Assembly (NCBI GenBank): GCA_023614405.1
Contig: CM042688.1
Span: forward strand, 69,488,253 to 69,552,252
DNA length: 64,000 bases
Source: Avena insularis
Taxonomy: Eukaryota > Streptophyta > Magnoliopsida > Poales > Poaceae
Reading direction: 5' to 3'
The translations under genes were made by a program, and so were the position numbers. The notes beneath the pieces are model-generated. The model was not told where the DNA came from, made no database searches, and worked only from the letters and a program-made list of their open reading frames with translations. Shown here piece after piece: positions 32,701 through 43,900 of the stretch; position 1 is the stretch's first letter; the number at the start of each line of letters is the position of its first letter.

Positions 32701-33632
32701 TGCCAGAAGTACGCCAACCAGACGCACCTCCCTGGCTCGGCACTCAAGACCATCCCCATCACATGGTCATTCGTTGTATGGGGCACGGACATGGTAGGAC
32801 CGTTCAAGAAGGCCCCATCCGGCTTCACCCACCTCCTGGTCATGGTCGACAAGTTCACCAAATGGATCGAGGCCAAGCCAATCAAAAAGTGTGACGGCAA
32901 GACGGCCACCAAGTTCTTATCCGAGCTCATCTACCAGTACGGCTACCCGCACAGCATAATAACGGACAACGACACCAACTTGGCCAAAGGGGCCATGGTG
33001 GAATTCTGCGAAGAACACGCCATACGACTCGACCTCGCCTTAGTCGCCCACCCGGAGTCGAACGGCCAAGCAGAACGTGCTAACCAGAGCGTCCTCCATG
33101 GGCTCAAGCCACGACTCCAGGTGCCCCTCGAGTGCACCCCAGGATGCTGGGTCGAAGAGCTCCCTTCAGTCATATGGGGGATCTGCACGTCCGTCAATCG
33201 CTCCACCGGGTTCACACCCTTCTTCATGGTGTACATCGCCGAAGCCGTAATGCCAACAGATCTGGAGCACGACTCACCTCGAGTCGCCAATTACGTCGAG
33301 GCGACAAACGAGACCGCCCGCCAAGACAGCATCGACCAAATCGACGAGGCACGCGGCCTGGCTCGCTCCCGCACGGCCATCTACCAGTAGGGACTCCGCC
33401 GCTACCATAGCCGCCGAGTCCAGACTCGCACCTTCCAGGAGGGCGACCTGGTCCTACGACTGGATCAAGACAAGAAGGGCATGCACAAACTCTCCCCCCA
33501 TGGGAGGGGCTGTTAGCCATAGGGCGAGTCCTTGGCAATGACGCCTACTACCTCATTGACATACGAGGCGACGACCAGCTCGAGGTTGGGAGGCCATGGA
33601 ATGTAAACCTCCTCCGGAAGTTCTATACATAG
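29763..33632 (+). pseudogene. pol of element A: protease, RT, two RNase H domains, integrase
   Basis: Protease: LMDGGSSINIMYLD at ~29848, ending CILGRQTFGKFMA. RT from ~30540: WLANPVLVLKKNNTWRMCIDY, LDAYSGYNQIKM, and the catalytic IYIDDVVV at ~31020. A degenerate Ty3-type RNase H follows (LVYVAASNRVVSAV), then an archaeal-type RNase H at ~31880-32260 (HFDGSKNPDGAG, NMAEYEALLHGM, DDSDLV) whose last Asp is Asn (EEANTISR). Integrase ~32540-33500: zinc-binding CVGCQKYA and an intact D-D-E (WGTDMVGPF, IITDNDTN, NGQAERAN). RT to integrase lies in one frame broken by stops at 30790, 30973, 31258, 32542 and 33388, with a TAG at 30435 and frameshifts near 30512 and 33500. Confidence 0.85.
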
Positions 33633-34465
33633 AACTGAAACATGTACTCAGCTGGCATATATAATGAAATTCATTCGGTTCACAAAATTGTGTCTACTCG
33701 CCATATCCTTGTGCCACTCGCACTCGTACAATCAGCAATACGCTACCCACGGAAGTCAACCTTTGGTCGACCGACTGGCACGGCTAAGTAGTGCGACCCA
33801 AGGGCACCGAAAATACTCGGGCCTTGGGACGTCCACGAATACGCTAACCCGGAGCCACCATCAGAGTCGCCTAGCTTGACTGGCCCACCGGGCCAAGACG
33901 ACCGATATACTTTCTCACAGCGACCCGTCCTTCCCATCCTCGCGCAAAGCGACTTGAACGGTTAAGTACCACGTACGGGGACTCCGTACAAATGGAACCC
34001 TCGCGTGGCTCGGGAACACACCAAGTAAGAGAGCTGCCTTGGACTCACCCAGCGACTGGCTCTCTGAGCCAGGGGAGGAGACGCGTTACCAACAACGCAT
34101 TAGCAACTTACAACAGGCACGCGCCCAAAACAGCTAAGCACTATGCTCGGGGACTCGCCTACAAACAAACCCACTCATGCTCGGGGACTCGCCCCTTCAG
34201 GAGGCGCAAGGGACAAGCAAAACACCATAAAAGAAACATATGTATACAATCGAGTTATACCCCATTAAAAGGCGGACGCACTCGGGGACTCGCTGAAGCA
34301 AAAATAAACACACCATACAATCACAGTCGAATTGCGAGTCGATTGACTCCTCTTACTCAAAATATTGTTCATATTACAAAAGTCACCACTTGGCATATAT
34401 TACAAACTGCACAACGATACTATCTATTTCGCAGGACCTGATGAAGAAGCATCCCCACCACCCTT
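33633..34465. other. Non-coding segment between pol and the antisense ORF of element A
   Basis: No ORF with recognisable homology. The motif CTCGGGGACTCGC recurs several times (for example ~34150, 34180, 34280), resembling the polypurine tract core of the element. Otherwise nothing identified. Confidence 0.5.
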
Positions 34466-34597
34466 GACACGAACGAAAGGCTGCCATGGGTTCGTCGGGT
34501 AGGTCGTCAGCGACTTCGACAATGCCGACCGGAAGGGTTGCTCCGACTTCATGTTGCGATGCTCCGGCTCGGGGTCGCCAGGCGCCAATACCGTTTC

Positions 34598-37500
34598 CTA
34601 GTATGGCAGAAGGTCCCCCATCGCCAACACCCGATCAGCAAAAGGGGTGGCCTTGGCAGTCAGCTTCAGCACCTCTGACATCTCCACCGTGCCAGTCGCC
34701 GAAGGGTAGTCGCTGGTGACGTCGTCGAGGTCGAAATCATCGGGGAAGTGGGCGAGACCCAGGCTCAATGCTGTGGTGGCCCCGCGCCTGAAAGTCGAGC
34801 GTTCCATCCACTCCACGACGCTGGGAACCTCCTCCAGATAGCGCCACACTTCTGTAAGTCCCCCAGGAATAACCTTGGTGGGGGACATCCCTTGAAGGAC
34901 TGCTTGGACGCACAATGCCGAGGCATTGGCCGTGTTCACCACGGCAGTCACGCACTATGAGGCGTTGAAGGTCTGAACCACCGGGTCGCTTTGCCCTATC
35001 AAAGCTGCAACATCAGACGTCAGTGACACTATGGATCTCCCCACTTGGGACTCGCCAAACGTGTTAAGAAAAAACGGAGACTCACCAAGAAGCTTGCGGC
35101 AGTTCTCGGTGACATGCTTCTCCAGGGCGACATGATTGTTCTGCAGCCCCACGATGATCGAGTATGCGGCCTTGTGCTCCTCTTCAGCCGCAGTGACCGC
35201 AGCCTTCGCTTGATCCTCAGAAGAAATTGAGACTGCTTTCGCCTCCTCCAACTCCTGGATTAGCGAGGCGATTCACCCATTCGCCGCGTCCAGCTCGGCG
35301 ATTGGAACGTACCCTTCACGGGCCTTGGAAATCGCAGCCGGAAGACCAACTGAAAAGAAAAGAGACAAATCATCATCACGCCAGCACACCAACAGTTCAC
35401 AGCCAAAAAGAAATGAAACAAGTACTTACCAACAGTCTCCTGGAGTCGCCGGTTTGCTTCCTGCGCCAGGCGCAGATCCCGCTCCAGACGTTCCCTCGCG
35501 GCCTGTCGATCGGTCGAATCCCTCTGCAAACCCTGCAAAAGTAACAAAACTTAGTACTTACCAAAAACAATATTCAGTTCCTAGCTGCTGAAATTCAGCG
35601 ACTAGGAACTCGAGGACTGGAGAGTAGAAGAAATTCAGTCCCTAGCCGCTGAAATTCAGCGACTAGGAACTCGGGGACTGGAGAGTAGAAGAAACTCAGT
35701 ACCTAGCCGCTGAAATTCAGCAGCTAGGAACTCGGGGACTGGACGTACCTGAATGGCGGCGCCAAGCATCTTATAGAGCTCTTCGGCGTCGGTCGACAGG
35801 ACCGTGAAGGAGGTGCGCCCATGACGGGACCCAACATCTTCATCAACGATCTCCGGGCTCTGTGGAGACTGGTTGTCCGCCATCGCCACGACATCGTCGG
35901 CACCGCCCTTCTGCCTCTTCGCGCCCTCCACAGTCGCCGCATCTCCAGCAGATTTCCTCTTCTTGGGGAGGTCGCCCTCTCCCGTGGTGGCGACCGGCGG
36001 AATCTTCGCCACTAAAGGGCGACCAATCTTCTTGGCTCCAGACCTGCCAAAACCTCTGAAGTCAACACAGTGACATCACAAAAATGAGACACGACTTGGA
36101 ATGGAGAAGTCAATACTTACTTGGCGACTAGAAGAACACGCAGCCCGGTGCTGATGTGGGCGGGCTTGTCTAGTTCTGTCCCCAGCTTGCGCGTGAGACC
36201 CCTCTCAAAGACATCTGAAGCCCATGACACCGTGGGCTTCCTTGATGATGAAGCCGCGGTCGCCGGAATTTCTGGCTCCGAAGACGCGGGCGCCCTTGAA
36301 GGTTGCGGTGATTTCGACGCTGCAGCCTCAGCCGCCTCCTGGCTTGGCGCCCTCAAAGCTTCAGGCGCAATCACCGCCAGAGGAACTTCTACCGCCGCCT
36401 TGGTGTCCTCGTCCGCCAATCCCTTCATTGGAATCACATCCTCCAGGATCTTGTGCGAAGAATCGGGGGCATCCTCGTCATCGGAGTCGTCATCAGACTC
36501 AAACACCACCGCCGACCTTGGCAGCGACGCTAGCTTCTTCGCTAGCGACTTTGGCTTGCGTGCGGGCATCGCCGGCGTGGCTGTGCGCTGAGACGTGTGC
36601 TCTTGCACGATCTCGTCGCCCCCTTCATGTTCATCGAGGGTGCGACTCGCCCCGAACTCGTGCTGCTTCTGCATGCGGGTCTTGCGAGCCGCAGGCGCTG
36701 GGGGAGGAACCTCCTCCTCCTCCTCCTCATCGCTTTCGGAGGAATCTCCCTCAGAGGCCTCTTTGAGCTCCCGGGGAACCTGTTCGTCAAGCGGAGGGAG
36801 CCAACCCTCCAGCACCTGGAACAACTGAGAACAACCACCAATGAGTATCGAACAACGCGACTGTGAGTTACATTGTAGAGATTGCGACTGGAAGGAAAAC
36901 TTACTGTGGGGGCTTCGTTCTTCACGGGAGTATACGGGGCAAGCCCGACCGATGCGGTCGTGAATTCTGCATCGGTGATCTTCTTCAGAGCGGCCTTGTA
37001 ATCTTCGGTCTCCCACGACTCTTTGCTGGTCCGGGAGGGATCGTGTTTCCCACTATATTCGTACATCCAATGCGTCCGAGCCGCTAGCGGAACCAGATGC
37101 TGCCCGAGCCAGCAGTTATAGAGGTTGATCAAAGACAACCCCTGGTCCTTCAACCTCTGGATCTGGTCCATCATCTCCACGACGGCCATCCTCTGGTCTT
37201 CGGGGAGTTTCTTCGGTGCCAACCGGCAAGGCTCACTCCTTTCGGCGACGAACTCTAGAAGCGCCACTTCGTCAGAGGGAGTGAATTCCTTCACGTAGAA
37301 CCAGCTCTTCTTCCACTCGCTCGCGTCCTTCTTCGGTAGTAGGAGCTTGACAAAGTTGGCCTTTGACTTCAATTGGAACGTGATGCCGGCGACCGCCAAC
37401 ATCAGGCCACCGGACGCCTCGCGCCCGATGCGGCCATGGAAGAGCTCCAGCCACAACGGGAAACACAACCTACAACCGAGGTAGCATTCGTAGAAGGCGG

Positions 37501-37780
37501 CGAAGATCGCCAGCTGCTCGATGTTGTGCGGACCGAGATCCGACGGCTTGATTGTGTAATACACACAGAAGTGCCGGAAGAAGAGTGAGGTGGGAAACCC
37601 CAAACCCCTCTCTAGGTGGCTGGGGAAGCAAATGAATTCGCTGGCTCGTGGCTTCGGCTCGGTCTCGAAGGGAGCAGGAACCCGCCAGTTCCCCTTGCGG
37701 TGAACTCCGGCATCCTCGGGGGATTTAAGCTAGGCCGTGGTGCACTTGGATTTTCCCCATGAACCTTTGGGAGGTGCCAT
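34598..37780 (-). pseudogene. Antisense ORF of element A (gypsy-type 'transposase' domain), spliced
   Basis: Starts at ATG 37780 (MAPPKGSWGKSKC) and runs opposite to pol. The first exon carries the domain: ICFPSHLERGLGFPTSLFFRHFCVYYTI, then YLGCRLCFPLWLELFHGR and KSWFYVKEF. Donor CCCACA|GTAAGT near 36904 and acceptor CTCAG|TTGTTCCAG near 36825 lead to an acidic exon (SDEEEEEEVPPPAP), a Lys-rich nuclear-like stretch (PKKRKSAGDAATVEGAKRQK, ~35960), then coiled-coil exons (ARERLERDLRLAQEANRRLQ) and a C-terminal exon ending at 34598. One stop (TAG at 37730-37732) lies early in the frame. Function of this protein class is unknown; the basic and coiled-coil parts suggest a nuclear, self-associating protein. 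Confidence 0.75.
35575..35741. repeat. 61-bp tandem repeat, about 2.7 copies, in an antisense-ORF intron of A
   Basis: Units start at 35575, 35636 and 35697 with core GAAATTCAGCGACTAGGAAC. The array lies between donor CATTCAG|GTACGT (35744 region, minus) and an acceptor near 35535, so it is intronic. Confidence 0.85.
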
Positions 37781-37892
37781 TGGGAAGGATGTGGAGTCGC
37801 TCGATGTGAAAGGATCGAATCGAAGGGAGACAGGAAGAATGAATGCGTGAGAATGAAGAATGCAGGGAAGGACCTACAAGGCTGATTCGTCA

Positions 37893-37906
37893 CTCCCCTT
37901 ATAAGG
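37893..37906 (-). promoter_or_regulatory. TATA box upstream of the antisense ORF of element A
   Basis: Minus strand CCTTATAAGGGGAG, 113 nt before ATG 37780. The 3' half (AAGGGGAG) resembles the AATAGGGGAG boxes at the same place in elements B and C. Confidence 0.5.
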
Positions 37907-38217
37907 GGGAGGGCTACCTGCCAGATTCGGGATAGCCGTTACCTGCGGTAATTACGCCGAAGTTACCGTTGGAATAGGGACCAAGTTGACGGTCCAACTC
38001 TCCCGTTCCACTCGCTGGCAACTGGCCCTGTCCACTCGCCGAAGCAGTGGCATGGTAGCCGTGACATTCGCTGGAGAAGCGACTGTGAGCATGGGGAAAA
38101 TTTCCTTGGTTTCAGTGGAGTCCATCACCGATTCGACTGGGCGTCCAAATTGGACTCGCCTACTCCGACTGCCAAATGACCACCTACGTCTGATTCATCG
38201 ATGGCCTCGGGGACTAT

Positions 38218-38717
38218 TGATGGGGATATGCCGAATGGGGTATGCCCAGCAGGACGTTCCGATTGGGACAAAAGGTCTCACGAGTAGGCCTGCAGGACGG
38301 CGACTGGAATGCGACTAAGGAGAAGGCCCGGTGACTGGAGACTGGAGGCCCAGAAGCGTACCAGAAGCCTAGTCGGATTAGGTCAAAGCCTCCGAGCCCA
38401 TATCTTGTTCGGTTGTAACTTGTAAACCCTAGCGAGGTGCCTCATATATAAGCGTCCCTAGGGTATCCTGAAGATTTACGTTCCATCATACACCCCTTCA
38501 AGTGACTCGTTGCTTAGACGCCAAGCTTGCCACCCCTGTAAGTCGCTCTCCAATAATCTAATCTAGCAGGAGTAGGTCTTTACCCTCCGGGGGGGCGAAC
38601 CTGGGTAAACCCATGTGCATCCGCCCCCATCTCGCACCGCAGATGGCCGCCAGCTCTTGCCCCCGATTCAATCAATCGCTGCCTACTGCAGCGACTGCCG
38701 TGGCAATTTCCACGACA
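38218..38717 (+). repeat. 3' LTR of element A
   Basis: 500 bp, TGATGGGGATATGCC to TTTCCACGACA, preceded by the purine tract CCTCGGGGACTAT. It carries a CATATATAAGC TATA-type box near 38444. It shares only the PBS and polypurine pattern, not LTR sequence, with element B. Confidence 0.82.
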
Positions 38718-39457
38718 ACATCTTTCTGCAAAGAATCATACATGATTCATATAAATTTTTTCCAAACATTTCACTCAAGTTTGATAGCAAATCCAAAAAA
38801 AATCAACGATCCATACAAGATTCAGAGTGGTTTCATATAATTTTTTCAAAGAATATTTTGATCCGAACATACAAGATTTTTCATAAGATACACACAGATT
38901 CGTGTTTCATACATGTTTCTGCAAGGAAACATACATAATGCAGCAAGAAAGTAATGAACAAGTGTAGAAAAGGAGAAATAAATCTTGATACACACAAGAT
39001 TGACTCAACATTCACGTCATACAAGATTCATACATAGATCTAGCAAAATCCAAATTGAGCACTAGGTAAAAAATAGAAAAGTAAATAAAAAAGAAGAACA
39101 GAGAGGAGAGAGGGATCGGGGCACTCCAGACCCGAGCGAGCTTGCAGTGCAGAGAGGGGAAGACAAATGGGAGGCGGTGGCGCGAGCGTGATCTTGCAGC
39201 ACAGAGGTGGAGGAGGGGTGGGGGCGTGACGAGATGGATGAGGGGTAGGGGCTACGGCGCGGCCACGTGGTCATCGTCCTCCATGGATAGATGCTCGTGG
39301 TGGACGGGCTTGGCGGCACTGGGGAGGGAAGGCAGGGGGTGGCGGAGCTGGGGAGGGGAGGGAGGGCGTGGCGGCGCTGCGAGGGGTGGGCAGGGGCGTG
39401 GGCATGGGCAGAGTGGTTAGGGTTAGGAGGGTCGAGGGCTGCGGCTTGGGTGGTCAC
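38718..39457. other. Unassigned spacer left of element B
   Basis: 38718-39060 is AT-rich with recurring ATACAAGATT/CATACAT motifs. 39060-39457 is G-rich on the plus strand (GGAGGGCGTGGCGGCGC-like text). No supported gene. Before element B inserted, 39457 was continuous with 53782. Confidence 0.5.
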
Positions 39458-40261
39458 TGTCGTGGTGGTGTCACGGCAGATGCCATGGATAGGCTAAAGG
39501 TGGGGACTAAATACACTAGAGGAATCCAGGGAGGGATAGTGTGGTGATTCCACACACAGATGTTTGTATTTGATTCACTTCCATAGTTTACAAGTGCTCC
39601 TTGAGTTGTATTGGGGAGAGGAGGAAGAAGGGACTCTCTTACTCTCACCACTAGCTAGTTCTCAGGAAACTAGAACTGAACCAGTAAAGACCACCCACTT
39701 GAGCTCAACCCTTTCTACAGAGGCCCTAGCCCTCCTTATATAGGAGTGGCTAGGTCTCCAATTAGGGCATACGTGGAGGCATATTCCAGGGAATATGCCT
39801 CTTCCCAAAATAGCAAGCCGACCGGGTCACTTTTGCCCAGCATCATCCCTGCAGAGGCTACATGAGCCTCTACGGCGCCCGCGTCAACCGACACAGGCAT
39901 CGTCACCTTTGTCGGCCACACCTCGGTTGTCCTGGCCTTTGTCCGCTTTGCTCATGCTCTGCATACAGTGGTCACCCTTTGACCAGTGAGATACCTTTCT
40001 TCTCTTACAAGTTTGATATAACCCGGATCGCACCTAGTTGATCCGGCCACACCTGTACCTGCATACGAGTTAGATACATCTTACCGACATACTACATAAG
40101 TCGGCTGAGACCTAGTTAGGTGGACATCCCTGGTCCGGGTTACCCCGTGATTTGGCCTGCCTTGAGGTGACTCGGCCAGCACCTGCTTTGACCTTGCCTT
40201 ACCTCGGCTAACTTGGCCTTTATACCCCAGCGTGACCCTACCCGGGGGTATCCCCCCAACA
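39458..40261 (-). repeat. 3' LTR of element B
   Basis: TGTCGTGGTGGTGTC to TATCCCCCCAACA on the plus strand. Next to it the plus strand reads TTAGTCCCCGAAG (40262-40274), the complement of the purine tract, confirming minus orientation. Confidence 0.92.
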
Positions 40262-40728
40262 TTAGTCCCCGAAGCTGGTGCGGTCTTAGCTGCCTTAGCC
40301 GCTAAGGCCACAGCAGGTTCAATTTTACCGAGCCTTTTGCTCCTTTTCCGAGTTATCTCATAGTCCGGATTTTGTAGGTTTACTTTCCCTTGGCACATTC
40401 CGAGTCTTCACTCGCTGGCCGGGTCACCTCATACTCATCCGGGTAATTCTTCCTTCTCTTGTACGTTTACCCACGTGGAGGCTAATCATTATTTTGCCTC
40501 ATTTTAAGGGCCTGCGCCAGTAACCGCCGCATTTATTGTCAGATATACTGTAGCACATGTCACATCGTGCCTGCCTCCTCGTTAACTGTATCATAACGTC
40601 ACGTCGTGGGATCTCTTGCGCCCTGTGGCCCTTCCTGTGGCTCGTTTTTGATTGGTTGATCCGGATTGTACACGGCCACACGGTGTGGCCCGTCCACACA
40701 ACACGATCCCACTACCTCTCCTGGGCGT

Positions 40729-40743
40729 GGTTAAATAGGGGAG
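40729..40743 (+). promoter_or_regulatory. TATA-like box upstream of the antisense ORF of element B
   Basis: GGTTAAATAGGGGAG, 224 nt before ATG 40967, outside the LTR and on the strand opposite to gag-pol. The same 15-mer occurs in element C (1351-1365, minus). Confidence 0.55.
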
Positions 40744-40966
40744 GGGCGCGCCCCTTGGGTCTTTTCCCCATTCTCGCGTCCCTCTGCCTCTTCTTCTTCC
40801 TCTTCTTCTCCAATGACGCCGCCGCCTCGAATCGCTAGTCGCTTGCCGCCGTACTGCTTTCCTCGCGCAAGGCGCTACTCCCGCGCATCCTCTCCGCCAC
40901 TGGTCCATGCTAATCTAGGCCACTGCCCCCACCGCCGTTAGGGCCAGCGAGGACAGTGACTTAGAG

Positions 40967-43900
40967 ATGACAGAGGAAGAGCTCGCTGTCGCGGAGCAGG
41001 AAATGGAGGAAGACGCGGGGAACACCGACCGTGGCGCTTGGGCTGGGTCCTGGGTATGCCAGGACAACCTTGATTGGTTGTACCGCACCCGGTGTATGCC
41101 GGAGGGCGTCATCGCCCGCCTCGCCGCCGAGGAACTTGCCCCCTCACCCAATCTGGGTGAGTTCGTCGTATTCCTCTCCCACTTCCAACGTGGGTTCGGT
41201 CTCCCTGTTAGCGACTTTTTCCACGACTGGCTCAACACGTATGAGCTTCAGCCGCATCATCTTCCGGCGAACGCCATCACCTCTCTCTGTGCCTTCGCTT
41301 CCACCATCGAGGGCTACACCGGACTGTGGCCCACAAAGGAGCTCTGGATCCCGTTTTTTGGCCTCCGCCGGAACGTGATTCCGAATACAGAGCTTAACCT
41401 GGAGGACAAGCAGCTCACGCAGTTCGGCGCAGCTTCTATCTCGCCTCGGAAATAGTCCATTTTCCCCCGAGTCACGGGGCTTGACTCCTGCAAGGGCTGG
41501 GCCCGAACCTTCTTTTATGTCAGAAATGGCACAACTGAAGATCTGATCCGGCTGCGCCCCTACGCTCCGGGTCCTCCTAATCCGGATCTGTGGGAGAAGA
41601 TCCCCAAGAAACCCACAGTCCTGGCGAACCAAGTCAATAAACGGTTCCAGGAGCTAAAGGATCTGGGATTGCGCAACGAGGACGCAATGATCACCTTCGT
41701 CCGCAACCGGATCTCCCCCCTCTAGAAACGCACGCATAAACTTTGCCACATGAGCTGGGGCCGTGACCCCAACCGGACCTCCTCTTTCGAGTTGAGCAAC
41801 ACCGAGATTTACCGCCGGATCAAGGCCCTCTTCACCACCAACAAGAAGTTCACCGCTGAGTGGGTGTGGGGGATCGAGCACTTCTGCCGAGATAGGCTTC
41901 CTCCCGCGGTAAATCTCGTGTTCCAATCCTTTTTCGAGTTAAATTATATGTCAGAATTTATTGTATGTTTGATCCCTTTGCATTTTCTCTCTTAGATGTT
42001 TCTTCAGCAAACTCTTGAGGACGGCACCGAGCCTTCTCTCAAGTGGGCGCCTGATCGAGATGCCTCAGACGATGAGGAGCCAGATCAGGAGATGTTCCTG
42101 CCGATGGCTGATGCGACCAAGCGACACGCCGGTAAATTCTCTTCTATTAGAGATTGGCCTGACGATGAAGATGATTCCGACGTCGAGGTGATGGATGCAT
42201 TTGATTCTATCCCTCTTTCTTACGCTTTTCCGGCATCAGCTAACCCCGGTGGGCAGATCCATGAAGATCCTCCCCTTGCCATGGGTGAGCCTGTCCCGGT
42301 CGTATCGAAGAAAAGGGGGGCCGCATCTGCTTCTTCCTCCGGACCTTCTAAGCCAACCAAAAGGCGAAAGAAGTCCGCAGACAAGGCTGCCACCAAGTCC
42401 ACGACTAAGGCAATAGCCCGGAGAGCTTGCAAGCCCAAGGAGCCCTTGACCTCGGATGAGTAAGTCACTTCTCCCTTTGCTATTCACTTGTTCTTCATTT
42501 GTTATAGTTCCTCATCATTCATGATTTGATTCGGCAGGGTTGTGGAGGAGGTTCCTCAGAGTGGATCCGGCATTGCCTCGCCACTCCGACATAGCCCTTC
42601 TCCCTCTCGTGGCGATGATTCACGCCCGTTGAGCCCCATTCAGGAGGGCTCAGCGGCTGCTCCGGGTTCTAGCCCACCTCGTCAAGAGGAGGGTAATCTC
42701 AGAACAAGGGGAAACGGCTCTGCCGAGGCAGCGGTTTCTCTGACCACCGCTGAGGTATCTACATCGCCTCCGCCAAAACCAACACCAACACCAGCATCAG
42801 CTCTAGCACCAGCAGCAACAACAAAAGCATCAGCAGCAGCACCAAGTCCTTTCGCCTTGTCCGAGTCTTCCAAGACTCGATGAGAAGGCACCAGTAGTAC
42901 CAAGGCTATCACCAAGGCAGCTCCCAAGGGCAAATCCGCTGCAGCAACTTCAACCTCTCAGCAGCAGCCCAAGGGCAAAAAGGCTCCTGACACTGCCAAG
43001 GCAACGTCAATCGAGGCTGGACAGCATAAACTTGCGTCCATGCTTTCGAAGAAGACCCCACCGACAACGGACGCCTCTGTCGGGTCAGCTGATGCGCAAC
43101 TCGTTTTGCACACCAGCCCTGCTGTTGCCCAGGTTAAAAGGAGGGAAGCTCATGCTAAGGGTCTGGTTGCGCCCCACATGCTCAACGGTGAACGTTATCC
43201 TCCGACCTTAATCGAGTTCGTAAACAACTAGAACAATGCGGAGTTCGTCCATAATGGCGATCTCCCGGAGAAATTCGGGCCCGCCGAGTTTGCTGCACAA
43301 ATGAACACCGCTGCTAAGGCAATTAACCTTGCAGGTCGGATGATGGAGGTACATTACTTCGCCTTTTCCTTAACATGTACTAGATATTAGTGATATAGCC
43401 ATTAGTCCCCGAGCCTCGGGGGAGTAACTTGTTACTCGACCGGATGCTCCTTGGAGAATAAATGTAGCTCCTTAGTGATTTCAAATATGCACACACCTAG
43501 AGCCGGGTTAAGTTCCACTTGGCCCGGATCTTGTACACTTCGAATATGCACACACCTAGAGCCGGGTTAAGTTCCACTTGGCCCGGATTTTGTACACTTC
43601 GAATATGCACACACCTAGAGCCGGGTTAAGTTCCACTTGGCCCGGATCTTGTACACTTCTAATATGAACACACCTAGAGCGGGTTAAGTTCCACTTGGCG
43701 GATCTTGTACACACTTCGAATATGCACACACCTAGAGCCGGGTTAAGTTCCACTTGGCCTGATCTTGTACACTTCAATATGCACACACCTAGAGCCGGGT
43801 TAAGTTCCACTTGGCGGGATCTTGTACACTTTAATATGCACACACCTAGAGCCGGTTAAGTTCCACTTGGCCCGGATCTTGTACACTTCAATATGCACAC

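Larger units (their letters stand above)
26678..38717 (+). mobile_element. Tat-lineage Ty3/gypsy element A, decayed, 5' LTR truncated
   Basis: Plus-oriented, about 12.0 kb: 5' LTR remnant (26678-27199), PBS (27201-27218), gag, protease, RT, RNase H, a second archaeal-type RNase H, integrase, then an antisense ORF (37780-34598, minus) and the 3' LTR (38218-38717) preceded by TCGGGGACTAT. The layout equals that of element B. No TSD can be tested because the 5' edge is missing. Coding parts carry stops and frameshifts. Confidence 0.85.

Noticed and set aside
39418..39432. Telomere-like GGTTAGGGTTAGGAGG
   Set aside because: Only two imperfect TTAGGG-like units, and plant telomere repeats are TTTAGGG. 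Chance in a G-rich block.
39062..39457. 131-codon minus-strand Pro/Ser-rich frame left of element B
   Set aside because: Low complexity in a G-rich stretch; no domain, no conserved start.
43556..43843. 95-codon repetitive minus-strand protein
   Set aside because: Translation of the 59-bp tandem array; the periodic pattern comes from the DNA repeat.
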